From NCBI RefSeq assembly GCF_027497255.1, contig NZ_CP114903.1, positions 4,092,001-4,156,000 of the forward strand: DNA of 64,000 bases, in the 5' to 3' direction. The translations under genes and the position numbers were made by a program. Positions within the stretch are counted from its first letter, which is position 1; the number at the start of each line of letters is the position of its first letter. The DNA is from Micromonospora sp. WMMD882. Its GTDB lineage: Bacteria; Actinomycetota; Actinomycetes; Mycobacteriales; Micromonosporaceae. Under the pieces are notes generated by a model. The model was not told where the DNA came from. It worked only from the letters and a program-made list of their open reading frames with translations, and did not search any database. Shown here one piece after another: positions 26,243 to 35,408 of the stretch.

Positions 26243-27099
26243 CAGATGCCCACCTCGCCCACCCCGACGGTGGTCTGCAACCAGATCACGAAGCTCTGCC
26301 AGCCGCCGGTGACCAGCGCCAGGCCGATCAGCACCAGCAGCGCCCCGCCGACCCGGGTGACCCAGCGGCTGTTGCGGCGGATCACCCGGAACACGCCGAG
26401 CAGCCGCTGGAAGCCCAACCCGAAGATCACGAACGGCAGGCCGAGCCCCAGGCAGTACGCGACGGCGAGCACCACGGCCCGGTCGGTCTGCCCGCCCGCG
26501 GCGGCCATGCCCAGCACCGCCCCCAGGGTCGGCCCGGTGCACGGCATCCAGCTCAGCGCGAACACCGCCCCGAAGACCGGCGCGCCGAGCAGACCGGCCG
26601 ACGGCAGCCGGTGGATCCGCACCTCCCGCTGGAGGCCGGGCAGCAGCCCGACGAAGGCCAGCCCCAGCACGATCACCAGGACGCCGACCACGATCTCCAG
26701 GGTCCGCTGGTACTGGAAGAGGACCTTGCCGATGCTGGCGAAGAGGATCGCGGTGGCGGTGAAGACGGCGGTGAACCCGCCGACGAAGAGCAGCGTGCCG
26801 GCCAGCACCCGCCCCTTCACCCGGGCGGTCCGCGCCGCCGGACGCTGCGGCCGTACCGCCAGGGCCGTCCCGCCGCCGGTCGCCGCCGCCGCGCCGCCGG
26901 TCGCCGCCGCGCCGCCCTGGGCGTCCGGGCGGGCGCCTTCCAGGTCGGCGCCGGCGAGACCGGTGACGTACGACAGGTAGCCGGGAACGAGCGGCAGCAC
27001 GCACGGCGAGAGGAAACTGACCAGTCCGGCGAGAGCCGCCGCGCCGACGGCCAGCCACAGCGGGCCGCTCTCGGCGAGCGTCCGGAACGTCTCACCCAT
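26242..27099 (-). CDS. ccdA: Thiol-disulfide exporter CcdA
   Basis: A 285-residue DsbD/CcdA-type membrane protein with six predicted helices. It carries reducing power from cytoplasmic thioredoxin to the outside through conserved cysteines C33 (LSPCVLP) and C187 (WMPCTGP). An Ala/Gly/Thr-rich insertion (about 60-82) lies between helices one and two. It keeps apocytochrome cysteines reduced, passing electrons to ResA. The ATG overlaps the resA stop (TGATG). Confidence 0.93.
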   Translation of the reverse strand: MGETFRTLAESGPLWLAVGAAALAGLVSFLSPCVLPLVPGYLSYVTGLAGADLEGARPDAQGGAAATGGAAAATGGGTALAVRPQRPAARTARVKGRVLAGTLLFVGGFTAVFTATAILFASIGKVLFQYQRTLEIVVGVLVIVLGLAFVGLLPGLQREVRIHRLPSAGLLGAPVFGAVFALSWMPCTGPTLGAVLGMAAAGGQTDRAVVLAVAYCLGLGLPFVIFGLGFQRLLGVFRVIRRNSRWVTRVGGALLVLIGLALVTGGWQSFVIWLQTTVGVGEVGI

Positions 27100-27656
27100 C
27101 AGGGCGCGCCTTCGGCGGCGATCCGTTCCACCACGGGTTGCAGCACGTCCTGGATGACCGCGCCCCGCCGCAGCGCGGCGATCCGGCCCTCCCGGTCGAG
27201 GACGACGGTGGCCGGGATGGCGTTGGGCGCGATGTCGAAGTCGAGGGCCGTCCGGCCGGGCGGGTCGAAGACGCTCGGGTAGCTGACCCGGCCCTCCTCG
27301 AACGCGATGGCCTTGTCCCGGCTGTCCGAGACGTTGATGCCGAGGAAGGTCACCCCGGACGCCTTCGTGGCCTGGTAGGTGTTCTCCAGGTCGTCGGCCT
27401 CGGCGCGGCACGGGGCGCACCAGGAACCCCAGAAGTTGATCACCACGACCTTGCCCCGGTCCTGGGTGAGGTCGTAGCGGCCCCCGGTGAGGAGCTCCCC
27501 GACGACCTCGGGGGCGGTGGTGCGCTCGTCCGGCGCGCACTCCAGGACGCCGTCCCGGGTGGCGCAGCGCTGCTCGCCGCCCCCGCCGGAACACGCCGCC
27601 AACGCCACCGGGGCGACGACGGCGAGCAGCGCGGCGGCACACCTACGGAACACCAT
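27099..27656 (-). CDS. resA: Thioredoxin-like lipoprotein ResA
   Basis: A 185-residue TlpA/ResA-family thiol reductase. The N-terminus is a lipoprotein signal with lipobox LAAC and acylated Cys22. The active site WCAPC (C80, C83) follows VVINFWGS, and the cis-proline segment is NAIPATVVLD. It reduces the CxxCH cysteines of apocytochrome c before haem attachment, taking electrons from CcdA. Cys31 and Cys40 near the N-terminus may form an extra disulfide. The start ATG overlaps the stop of the upstream mutase-family gene (TGATG). Confidence 0.93.
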   Translation of the reverse strand: MVFRRCAAALLAVVAPVALAACSGGGGEQRCATRDGVLECAPDERTTAPEVVGELLTGGRYDLTQDRGKVVVINFWGSWCAPCRAEADDLENTYQATKASGVTFLGINVSDSRDKAIAFEEGRVSYPSVFDPPGRTALDFDIAPNAIPATVVLDREGRIAALRRGAVIQDVLQPVVERIAAEGAP

Positions 27657-28306
27657 CAGGCGCCCTTGGCTGTCCGCGCGGTCGGCGACATGGCGATCAG
27701 GTGGGCGGCCGGCTCGGAGTAGCCGATCCCCACCACCTTCGCCCCGTCGAAGTGGAACGAGGTGAGGCTGGCCAGCCCGCACTGCCGTCGACGCGGGTCG
27801 TGCCAGAGCCGCTTGCGTTCCACGTAGCGGCGCAGCGTCCAGATGGGGAGCTGGTGCGAGACCAGGACCGCCTCCCGCCCCTCGGCGGCGACCCGGGCGG
27901 CGTGCAGCGCGGCGAACATCCGCTCGGCGATGGTGCGGTACGCCTCGCCCCAGGACGGGGTGACCGGGTCGCGCAGCACCCACCAGTTACGCGGGTCACG
28001 GAACCCGCCGTCGCCCGGGGAGACCTTCTTGCCCTCGAACCAGTTGGCGCTCTCGATCAGGCGCTCGTCCACCCCGACCGACAGGCCGAACTGGGCGGCG
28101 ATCGGCTCGGCGGTCTGCTGGGCGCGTTCCAGCGGGCTGGCCACCACGTGCACCACCTGACGGTCGGCCAGACCCTGCGCGGCGGCCTTGGCCATCTGCA
28201 CGCCCAGCTCGGAGAGGCGGAAACCGGGCAGCCGGCCGTAGAGGACGCGCTCCGGGTTGTGCACCTCGCCGTGCCGCAGCACGTGGACCACCGTCTTGCC
28301 GCTCAC
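27656..28306 (-). CDS. Histidine phosphatase/phosphoglycerate mutase-family protein
   Basis: A 216-residue branch-2 histidine phosphatase. The catalytic His is H12 in LRHGEVHN, and a second conserved His lies in VSHQLPIW. GTG 28306 has a run of G eight bases upstream; longer forms of the frame overlap hemL. The family includes mutases and broad phosphatases; the substrate is unknown. This gene is regularly found between hemL and resA in actinobacteria and lies five bases after the hemL stop, but a direct role in cytochrome maturation is not established. Confidence 0.85.
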   Translation of the reverse strand: MSGKTVVHVLRHGEVHNPERVLYGRLPGFRLSELGVQMAKAAAQGLADRQVVHVVASPLERAQQTAEPIAAQFGLSVGVDERLIESANWFEGKKVSPGDGGFRDPRNWWVLRDPVTPSWGEAYRTIAERMFAALHAARVAAEGREAVLVSHQLPIWTLRRYVERKRLWHDPRRRQCGLASLTSFHFDGAKVVGIGYSEPAAHLIAMSPTARTAKGA

Positions 28307-28311
28307 CGTAG

Positions 28312-29649
28312 CTACCCCCCGTGACCTGCCGCTGCCGCCGCGTTCGCCGCCGCCGGCAGGGCGGCGGCGAGCTGTTCCAGAGCGGCGTCGTCGAGCGCCG
28401 CCGACACGAACCACGCCTCGAACGCGCTCGGCGGCAGGTAGACGCCGCCGGCCAGCATCGCGTGGAAGAACGCCTTGAACGCGGGCACCTGCTGGGTGCG
28501 GGCGCTGTCGTAGTCGACCACGTCGGCGTCGGTGAAGAAGATCGAGAACATGCTGCCCGCGTACGACAGCCGGTGCGGGACCCCGGCGGCGGCCAGCGCG
28601 TCGGAGGCCAGTTTGCCCACGGTGGCGGCGGTGTCGTCGAGCCGGCGGTAGACGGCGTCGTCGGCCAGCCGCAGGGTGGCCAGGCCGGCGGCGCAGGCCA
28701 GCGGGTTACCGGAGAGCGTGCCGGCCTGGTAGACCGGGCCGGCGGGCGCGAGCCGGGCCATGATCTCCGCCCGCCCGCCGAACGCCGCGGCGGGCAGCCC
28801 ACCCCCCATGACCTTCCCGTACGTCCACAGGTCGGCGTCGGACGGGTCGAGCCCGTGCCAGCCGGCGCGGGAGACCCGGAACCCGGTCATCACCTCGTCG
28901 ACGACCAGCAGCGCGCCGTGCGCGTGGGCGATCCGGGCGAGCTGCTGGTTGAAGCCGTCCCGGGGGGCGACCACGCCCATGTTGCCGGCGGCGGCCTCGG
29001 TGATGACCGCGGCGATGTGCCCGCCCTCGGCGGCGAACGCCTCCTCCACCGCCGTCAGGTCGTTGTACGGCAGCACGATCGTCTCGCTGGCCGCCGCGCC
29101 GGTCACGCCGGGCGAGTCGGGCAGGCCCAGGGTGGCCACGCCGGAGCCGGCGGCGGCCAGCAGCGCGTCCACGTGCCCGTGGTAGCAGCCGGCGAACTTG
29201 ACGATCTTGGAGCGGCCGGTGCAGCCCCGGGCCAGCCGGATCGCCGACATGGTCGCCTCGGTGCCGGAGTTGACCAGCCGCACCTGTTCCATCGGGGTGC
29301 GCTCGACCAGCTCGGCGGCCAGCTCGACCTCACCCGGGGTGGGCGTGCCGAAGCTGGTGCCCCGGGCGGCGGCGGCCTGCACGGCGGCGACCACCTCCGG
29401 GTGGGCGTGCCCGAGGATCAGCGGCCCCCAGGAACAGACCAGGTCGACGTAGCGCCGGTCGTCCGCGTCGTACAGCCAGGGGCCCTCCCCCCGGACCATG
29501 AAGCGGGGCGTGCCGCCGACGGCGCGGAAGGCGCGCACAGGGGAGTTCACCCCGCCTGGCACGAGGGCGCGGGCGCGGGCGAACAGGGCCTCGGAGGCCG
29601 GCGCGTCGGCCGGGAAACGGCCGGATCCGGCAGGGTACGTATCCGTCAC
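28312..29649 (-). CDS. hemL: Glutamate-1-semialdehyde aminomutase HemL
   Basis: A 445-residue PLP enzyme that converts glutamate-1-semialdehyde to 5-aminolevulinate, the C5-route precursor of haem. The PLP lysine is K279 in [38 protein letters not shown] and [13 protein letters not shown] are family signatures. GTG 29649 is the likely start. It heads the haem/cytochrome operon, so precursor supply and cytochrome assembly are made together. The last residues are an Ala-rich tail. Confidence 0.95.
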   Translation of the reverse strand: MTDTYPAGSGRFPADAPASEALFARARALVPGGVNSPVRAFRAVGGTPRFMVRGEGPWLYDADDRRYVDLVCSWGPLILGHAHPEVVAAVQAAAARGTSFGTPTPGEVELAAELVERTPMEQVRLVNSGTEATMSAIRLARGCTGRSKIVKFAGCYHGHVDALLAAAGSGVATLGLPDSPGVTGAAASETIVLPYNDLTAVEEAFAAEGGHIAAVITEAAAGNMGVVAPRDGFNQQLARIAHAHGALLVVDEVMTGFRVSRAGWHGLDPSDADLWTYGKVMGGGLPAAAFGGRAEIMARLAPAGPVYQAGTLSGNPLACAAGLATLRLADDAVYRRLDDTAATVGKLASDALAAAGVPHRLSYAGSMFSIFFTDADVVDYDSARTQQVPAFKAFFHAMLAGGVYLPPSAFEAWFVSAALDDAALEQLAAALPAAANAAAAAGHGG

Positions 29650-29791
29650 GATGGGCCCATTGTGTCAGCGTCCGGGGCCTGATCGACAACCACCCCTGAC
29701 CGGGGTTACCGGGCTCACCCCCGGACGCCGCCGGACGGGACGCGCCGGCAGGCGCATGCGGCCTCGACAGGCCGGGGCACCGGGATCGCGC

Positions 29792-29797
29792 TAGGCT
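29792..29797 (+). promoter_or_regulatory. -10 box for the STAS gene, leaderless
   Basis: TAGGCT ends six bases before GTG 29804, with no ribosome site, indicating a leaderless transcript. Confidence 0.55.
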
Positions 29798-29803
29798 GAC
29801 CCG

Positions 29804-30124
29804 GTGGATCGTGCCGAACTGTCCATCACGGTACACCGGACAGCCGACGAGGTGGTGCTACGGCTGGCCGGTGAGATCGACATGCTCACCGCCGCCCAGC
29901 TCACCAGCGTGGTGAACGAGGTTCTCGGTGATCCGCCGCCGCGCATCGTGCTCGACCTCGAAGGCGTCACGTTCTGCGACTCGCAGGGCCTCGGCACGCT
30001 GGTGGTGCTCAGCCGGAAGGCGAGCCACGCGCAGAGCCTGCTCGTCCTCACCCAGGTCGGCGACTTCCTGCTCCGCGTCCTGGACATCACCGGCCTTCGC
30101 TCCGCCCTGATGATCCGCGCCTGA
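29804..30124 (+). CDS. STAS-domain anti-sigma factor antagonist
   Basis: A 106-residue single-domain protein of the SpoIIAA/RsbV type. The phosphorylation site is Ser60 in TFCDSQGLG. These proteins bind anti-sigma kinases when unphosphorylated and free the sigma factor. GTG start at 29804 behind a leaderless -10 box. The neighbouring hybrid kinase and SpoIIE-type phosphatase genes could set its phosphorylation state, but pairing is not shown by sequence. A second, separate STAS gene lies at 48891. Confidence 0.88.
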   Translation: MDRAELSITVHRTADEVVLRLAGEIDMLTAAQLTSVVNEVLGDPPPRIVLDLEGVTFCDSQGLGTLVVLSRKASHAQSLLVLTQVGDFLLRVLDITGLRSALMIRA

Positions 30125-30223
30125 CCCACCCACCCCACCCGCGTCCCACCGCGCCCCCACCCCGTCACCAACGTCCATGGACAGAACATCTAGACCGGCG
30201 CGAATAGGGAGTGGGCGCGACGA

Positions 30224-30246
30224 GGGGGTGGGGAGGGAGGGGTGGG
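30224..30246 (+). other. G-quadruplex-type G-run cluster
   Basis: Five G-runs (5, 4, 3, 4 and 3 bases) separated by single bases lie on the plus strand just before the stop codon of the leftward response-regulator gene, in the gap between convergent genes. Single-base loops make this a strong candidate for quadruplex formation in DNA or in a read-through transcript. Confidence 0.6.
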
Positions 30247-30801
30247 TCAGTGGGGGGCGCCCCAGCGGGCTTGTTCGAGGAGTTCTGCGGCGCGGGTGGG
30301 GGCGTCGGGGTCGGGTGAGCGGAGCAGGGTGGTGGCCTCGTCGACGGCGTCGGTGAGCGCCCGCCACTGCGCCTCCCGCTCGCGTACCACCTCGGACTGG
30401 GCGGCGAGCTGCCGGTTCTTCGACCACAGGTCGACGAAGACCGACACCTTGGCGCGCAGCACCCACGGGTCGAAGGGCTTGGTGAGGTAGTCGACCGCGC
30501 CCACCGCGTACCCCCGGAGCGCGAGCTGCGCGTCCCGGTCGGCGGCGGTGAGGAAGATGATCGGGATGTGCCGGGTCCGTTCCCGGCGCTTGATGTGACT
30601 GGCGGTCTCGAACCCGTCCATGTCGGGCATCTGCGCGTCGAGCAGGATCACCGCGAAGTCGTCCACCAGGAGCTGCTTCAGGGCCGCTTCGCCGCTCTCC
30701 ACGGCCACCGACTGCACCGGCAGGCCCTGGAGGATCGCCTCCAGGGCCATCAGGTTCTCCCGTCGGTCGTCGACCAGCAGCGCCTTGGCCATCTGGGTCA
30801 C
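30247..30801 (-). CDS. Response regulator with C-terminal coiled coil
   Basis: A 184-residue protein. Its receiver domain (about 5-125) has phosphoacceptor Asp55 in ILLDAQMPD, acidic pair DD at 11-12, Thr in FLTA and Lys in YLTKP. A coiled coil (about 130-160, [22 protein letters not shown]) replaces any output domain, so it probably acts through protein contacts. GTG 30801 overlaps the stop of the hybrid kinase gene (GTGA), making it the likely partner of that kinase. Confidence 0.88.
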   Translation of the reverse strand: MTQMAKALLVDDRRENLMALEAILQGLPVQSVAVESGEAALKQLLVDDFAVILLDAQMPDMDGFETASHIKRRERTRHIPIIFLTAADRDAQLALRGYAVGAVDYLTKPFDPWVLRAKVSVFVDLWSKNRQLAAQSEVVREREAQWRALTDAVDEATTLLRSPDPDAPTRAAELLEQARWGAPH

Positions 30802-33800
30802 CGGTTCTCCTCCTGTCGGCCGCCGCTGATCCAGGACGCCATCAACTCGATCAGCTTGTCCAGGTCAACCGGTTTGGTGATGTAGTCGCTGCCGCCGGCC
30901 GCCAGCGCGGACTCCCGGTCCCCGGGCATCGCCTTGGCGGTGAGGAAGACGATCGGCAGGTCGGTGAAGCGGTGGTTGCGCCGGATCTGGCGGGTCGTCT
31001 CGTACCCGTCCTGGTCGGGCATCATCGCGTCCATCAGCACGATGTCGACCTCCGGGTGCTCGGCGAGCTGCCGGGTGCCGTCCACCCCGTTGTCCGAGTA
31101 CAGGACCGTCATGCCGTGCAGCTCCAGGGCGCTGGTCAGGGCGAAGACGTTACGGACGTCGTCGTCGACGATCAGCACGGTGGCCCCGTCCAGCCGGCGG
31201 GTGGTCGGGGTCTGCGGCGGCTGCGGCAGCTCCGGCGGGGGCATCAGCAGCGACGACGGCAGCCCGGCCCGCGCCGGTGAGGGCGGCAGCGGCGCGACCA
31301 CCGCGTCCGGGGCCAGCACGTCCGGCACGAAGAGGGTGAACGTCGACCCCTGCCCGGGGGCGGACGCGACGGTGATCGTGCCGCCGAGCAGGCGGGCCAG
31401 GTCGCGGCTGATGGACAACCCGAGGCCGGTGCCCCCGTACCGGCGGCTGGTGGTGCCGTCGGCCTGCTGGAACGCCTCGAAGATCAGCGACAGCTTGTCG
31501 TCAGGTACGCCGATCCCGGTGTCGATCACCGTGAAGGCGATCACCTGCCGGGCGTTGACCAGCGCCGGCACGTCGAAGACGACGCTGTCCGCCGCCGGCG
31601 CGATCCGCAGGGTGACCGCGCCGTTGTCGGTGAACTTGACCGCGTTGGAGAGCAGGTTACGCAGGATCTGCTGCAACCGTTGCGCGTCGGTGACCAGCGC
31701 GGGCGGCAGGTCGTCGGCGATCTCGACCTGGAAGCCGAGGCCCTTCTCCTCGGCCTGCGGGGCGAACGCCTGCTCGACGTAGCCGCGGATGTCGGAGAAG
31801 CGCACCTCGACCGGTTGGACGTCCATCCGGCCGGCCTCGATCTTCGACAGGTCGAGGATGTCGTCGATCAGGGAGAGCAGGTCGGAGCCGGCGCTGTGGA
31901 TCGTCCGGGCGAACTCGATCTGCTTCGGGGTGAGGTTCTGCTCGGAGTTCTCCGCCAGCAGCCGGGCCAGCAGCAGCAGCGAGTTCAGCGGCGTACGCAG
32001 CTCGTGGCTCATGTTCGCCAGGAACTCCGACTTGTACGCCGAGGCGCGGGTGAGCTGCTGCGCCTTCTCCTCCAGGCCGAGCCGGGCCAGCTCGATCTCC
32101 CGGTTCTTCGTCTCGATGTTGCCCTTCTGCTCCGACAGGAGCTGGGCCTTGTCCTCCAGCTCGGCGTTGGTGCGCTGCAACTCCGCCGACTGTTCCTGCA
32201 GCTCGTGGGCGAGCCGCTGCGACTGGGAGAGCAGCTCCTCGGTACGCCGGTTGGCCTGGATGGTGTTGACCGCGATGCCGATGGTGGACACCAGCCGCTT
32301 CAGGAAGGCCAGGTGCAGCTCGGAGAAGGCGGCCACGCTGGCGAACTCGATCACGCCGAGCAGCTCCCCCTCGAACAGCACGGGGAGGATGACCAGGTCG
32401 TTGGGGTTGGTCTCGGCCAGGCCGGAGCGCAGCGTGATCGTACCGTCCGGCACCGCGCTGACCCGGATGGTACGGCGGGAGAGGGCGGCCTGCCCGACCA
32501 GTCCCTCACCGGGGCCGAAGGTGACGTCGTGGCCCCGGGCCACGTACCCGTAGGAGGCGGTCAGCCGCAGCCGGACCACGCCGTCGGAGTTGTCGGCGAG
32601 GAAGAACGCGCCGAGCTGCGCGTCGACCAGCGGGGTGACCTCCAGCATGATCATGCGGCAGACCTCGCCGAGGTCACGCTGCCCCTGGAGCAGGCCGCCG
32701 ATGCGGGCCAGGTTGGAGTCGAGCCAGCCCTGCTCGGCGTTCTTCTTCGTCGTCTCCCGGAGGGTGACGATCATCTGGTTGATGTTGTCCTTCAGCTCGG
32801 CGACCTCGCCCTGCGCCTTGACCGCGATCCGTTGGGTCAGGTCGCCGCGGGTCACCGAGGTGGAGACCTGGGAGATCGCCCGGAGCTGGGTGGTCAGGGT
32901 GGAGGCGAGCTGGTTGACGTTCTCGGTGAGGTCCCGCCAGGTGCCGGAGACGCCCTTCACCTGGGCCTGACCGCCCAGCTTGCCCTCGATGCCGACCTCG
33001 CGGGCCACCCGGGTCACCTCGTCGGCGAACGACGAGAGCTGGTCGACCATCGTGTTCACCGTCGACTTGAGCTCCAGGATCTCGCCCTGCGCGTCCACGG
33101 TGATCTTCTGCGACAGGTCGCCCTTGGCGACGGCGGTGGTGACCGACGCGATGTTGCGGACCTGGGAGGTGAGGTTCGACGCCATCGAGTTCACGTTGTC
33201 GGTGAGGTCCCGCCAGGTGCCGGAGACGCCCTTCACCTGGGCCTGACCGCCCAGCTTGCCCTCGGTGCCCACCTCGCGGGCCACCCGGGTCACCTCGTCG
33301 GCGAACGACGAGAGCTGGTCCACCATCGTGTTCACCGTCGACTTGAGCTCCAGGATCTCGCCCTGCGCGTCCACGGTGATCTTCTGCGAGAGGTCGCCCT
33401 TCGCCACCGCCGTGGAGACCTGGGCGATGTTGCGGACCTGCGAGGTGAGGTTCGACGCCATCGAGTTCACGTTGTCGGTCAGGTCGCGCCAGGTGCCGGC
33501 CACCCCGCGTACCTGGGCCTGCCCGCCGAGCTTGCCCTCGGTGCCCACCTCACGCGCCACCCGGGTCACCTCGTCGGCGAACGACGAGAGCTGGTCCACC
33601 ATCGTGTTCACCGTGTTCTTCAGCTCCAGGATCTCGCCCCGGGCGTCGACGGTGATCTTCTGCGACAGGTCGCCCTTGGCGACGGCGGTGGTGACCGACG
33701 CGATGTTGCGGACCTGGGAGGTGAGGTTCGACCCCATCGAGTTCACGTTGTCGGTGAGGTCCCGCCAGGTGCCGGAGACCCCCTTCACCTGGGCCTGACC

Positions 33801-35165
33801 ACCCAGCTTGCCCTCGGTGCCCACCTCACGCGCCACCCGGGTCACCTCGTCGGCGAACGACGAGAGCTGGTCCACCATCGTGTTCACCGTGTCCTTCAGC
33901 TCCAGGATCTCGCCCCGGGCATCCACGGTGATCTTCTGCGACAGGTCGCCCTTCGCCACGGCGGTGGAGACCTGGGAGATGTTGCGGACCTGGCTGGTCA
34001 GGTTGCCGGCGAGCTGGTTGACGTTCTCGGTGAGGTCCCGCCAGGTGCCGGAGACGCCCCGGACCTGGGCCTGACCGCCGAGCTTGCCCTCGGTGCCCAC
34101 CTCACGCGCCACCCGGGTCACCTCGTCGGCGAACGACGAGAGCTGGTCCACCATCGTGTTCACGGTGTCCTTCAGCTCCAGGATCTCGCCCTGCGCCGCG
34201 ACGGTGATCTTCTGGGACAGGTCGCCCCGGGCCACCGCCGTGGAGACCTGGGCGATGTTGCGGACCTGCGCGGTGAGGTTGGACGCCATCGAGTTGACGC
34301 TGTCGGTCAGGTCCTTCCAGGTGCCGGCGACGTTCGGCACCTCCGCCTGGCCGCCGAGCTTGCCCTCGGTGCCCACCTCGCGGGCCACCCGGGTCACCTG
34401 CTCGGCGAAGAGCCGCAGCGTGTCGGTGAGCGTGTTCACGGTGTCGGCCAGCGCGGCGACCTCGCCCTTCGCCGACACGGTGATCTTCTGCGACAGGTCG
34501 CCCCGGGCCACCGCCGTGGCCACCTGCGAGATCGACCGCACCTGGTGGGTCAGGTTCGACGCCATCGTGTTCACCGAGTCGGTGAGGTCCTTCCAGGTGC
34601 CGGCCACCCCGCGCACGTCGGCCTGCGCGCCCAGCTTGCCCTCGGTGCCGACCTCACGCGCCACCCGGGTCACCTCGCTGGAGAACGAGGAGAGCTGGTC
34701 GACCATGGTGTTCACGGTCTTGCCGATCCGCAGGAACTCGCCGCGCAACGGCCGACCGTCCATCTCCAGCGCCATGTGCTGGGAGAGGTCGCCGTCCGCC
34801 ACCGCCACGATGACCCGGGCGATCTCGGTGGTGGGCCGCCCCAGGTCGTCGATCAGCGAGTTGACCGCCCGCTGCCCCTCCGCCCAGGAGCCCTCCAGCC
34901 CTTCCTCCTCCAGCCGCTCGGTGAGCCGCCCCTCCCGGCCGACGATCCGGCTGATCCGACGCAGGTCCAGGTGCTGCCGTTCCTGCACCGACACGATGTC
35001 GTTGAAGGCGTCGACCACCTCGCCGGCCGCGCCCGACCGGCGGGGCAGCCGTACCTTGAAGTCGCCCCGACCCACCCGACGCAGCGCCGCCGCCAACTCA
35101 CCGAGGATCGCCTCGTGGTCGGCCGCGGACGAGTCCGCGCCGGCCGCCTGTCTCGCCGTCGTCAT
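30798..35165 (-). CDS. Hybrid histidine kinase with HAMP-repeat array (group III/Nik1-like)
   Basis: A 1455-residue soluble sensor kinase with no transmembrane segment. Residues about 90-800 are HAMP repeats: eight GDLSQ-type cores and seven [16 protein letters not shown] segments at a 92-residue period. Then come a GAF domain (about 818-968), coiled coil, HisKA with H1054 in [10 protein letters not shown], HATPase (about 1165-1278) and a receiver with D1379 in VLMDAMMPD. This layout matches fungal group III osmosensing kinases (Nik1/Os-1) and related actinobacterial proteins. ATG 35165 overlaps no other gene; its stop overlaps the response regulator at 30247-30801. A role in osmotic or stress sensing is inferred from the family. 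Confidence 0.93.
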   Translation of the reverse strand: MTTARQAAGADSSAADHEAILGELAAALRRVGRGDFKVRLPRRSGAAGEVVDAFNDIVSVQERQHLDLRRISRIVGREGRLTERLEEEGLEGSWAEGQRAVNSLIDDLGRPTTEIARVIVAVADGDLSQHMALEMDGRPLRGEFLRIGKTVNTMVDQLSSFSSEVTRVAREVGTEGKLGAQADVRGVAGTWKDLTDSVNTMASNLTHQVRSISQVATAVARGDLSQKITVSAKGEVAALADTVNTLTDTLRLFAEQVTRVAREVGTEGKLGGQAEVPNVAGTWKDLTDSVNSMASNLTAQVRNIAQVSTAVARGDLSQKITVAAQGEILELKDTVNTMVDQLSSFADEVTRVAREVGTEGKLGGQAQVRGVSGTWRDLTENVNQLAGNLTSQVRNISQVSTAVAKGDLSQKITVDARGEILELKDTVNTMVDQLSSFADEVTRVAREVGTEGKLGGQAQVKGVSGTWRDLTDNVNSMGSNLTSQVRNIASVTTAVAKGDLSQKITVDARGEILELKNTVNTMVDQLSSFADEVTRVAREVGTEGKLGGQAQVRGVAGTWRDLTDNVNSMASNLTSQVRNIAQVSTAVAKGDLSQKITVDAQGEILELKSTVNTMVDQLSSFADEVTRVAREVGTEGKLGGQAQVKGVSGTWRDLTDNVNSMASNLTSQVRNIASVTTAVAKGDLSQKITVDAQGEILELKSTVNTMVDQLSSFADEVTRVAREVGIEGKLGGQAQVKGVSGTWRDLTENVNQLASTLTTQLRAISQVSTSVTRGDLTQRIAVKAQGEVAELKDNINQMIVTLRETTKKNAEQGWLDSNLARIGGLLQGQRDLGEVCRMIMLEVTPLVDAQLGAFFLADNSDGVVRLRLTASYGYVARGHDVTFGPGEGLVGQAALSRRTIRVSAVPDGTITLRSGLAETNPNDLVILPVLFEGELLGVIEFASVAAFSELHLAFLKRLVSTIGIAVNTIQANRRTEELLSQSQRLAHELQEQSAELQRTNAELEDKAQLLSEQKGNIETKNREIELARLGLEEKAQQLTRASAYKSEFLANMSHELRTPLNSLLLLARLLAENSEQNLTPKQIEFARTIHSAGSDLLSLIDDILDLSKIEAGRMDVQPVEVRFSDIRGYVEQAFAPQAEEKGLGFQVEIADDLPPALVTDAQRLQQILRNLLSNAVKFTDNGAVTLRIAPAADSVVFDVPALVNARQVIAFTVIDTGIGVPDDKLSLIFEAFQQADGTTSRRYGGTGLGLSISRDLARLLGGTITVASAPGQGSTFTLFVPDVLAPDAVVAPLPPSPARAGLPSSLLMPPPELPQPPQTPTTRRLDGATVLIVDDDVRNVFALTSALELHGMTVLYSDNGVDGTRQLAEHPEVDIVLMDAMMPDQDGYETTRQIRRNHRFTDLPIVFLTAKAMPGDRESALAAGGSDYITKPVDLDKLIELMASWISGGRQEENR
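32960..34260 (-). repeat. 276-bp coding repeats of the HAMP array
   Basis: Several HAMP units are almost identical at DNA level, with a 276-bp period (92 codons). The stretch at about 33101 recurs at about 33653, exactly two periods away, for roughly 80 bases, so units 5 and 7 resemble each other more than their neighbours. This suggests duplication of a two-unit block or gene conversion. Confidence 0.8.
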
Positions 35166-35408
35166 CGTTCCTCGCTCAGCTCGGGGACCTTCCGACTCGT
35201 GCCGGCCATCCCATCATTGTGCCTTCGCCCAGCTCCCACACCCCCACACCGCCCCGCGGGCGTGCGCGGAGAGGCACTTGTGTCGACGTCCGGCGCGGCG
35301 GAGGGGAACCCACGCCGGCGTCGACGGCGCGGCCGGCGCGCGGGCGGTCGGAACGGCGCGGCGGGGCGGGCACTTGGATGTGGGTGACGCGGAGGGGAGG
35401 ATACGGGG
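35166..35408. promoter_or_regulatory. Shared upstream region of the kinase and phosphatase genes
   Basis: A 243-base gap between divergent starts. It must hold both promoters, but no clear -10/-35 pair or palindrome was found. GGAGGATACGGGG just before 35409 serves as ribosome site for the rightward gene. Confidence 0.4.

Noticed and set aside
31680..35387. 1,235-codon rightward open frame opposite the hybrid kinase
   Set aside because: It mirrors the HAMP repeats and has no recognisable domain; the opposite strand encodes clear kinase, GAF and receiver motifs.
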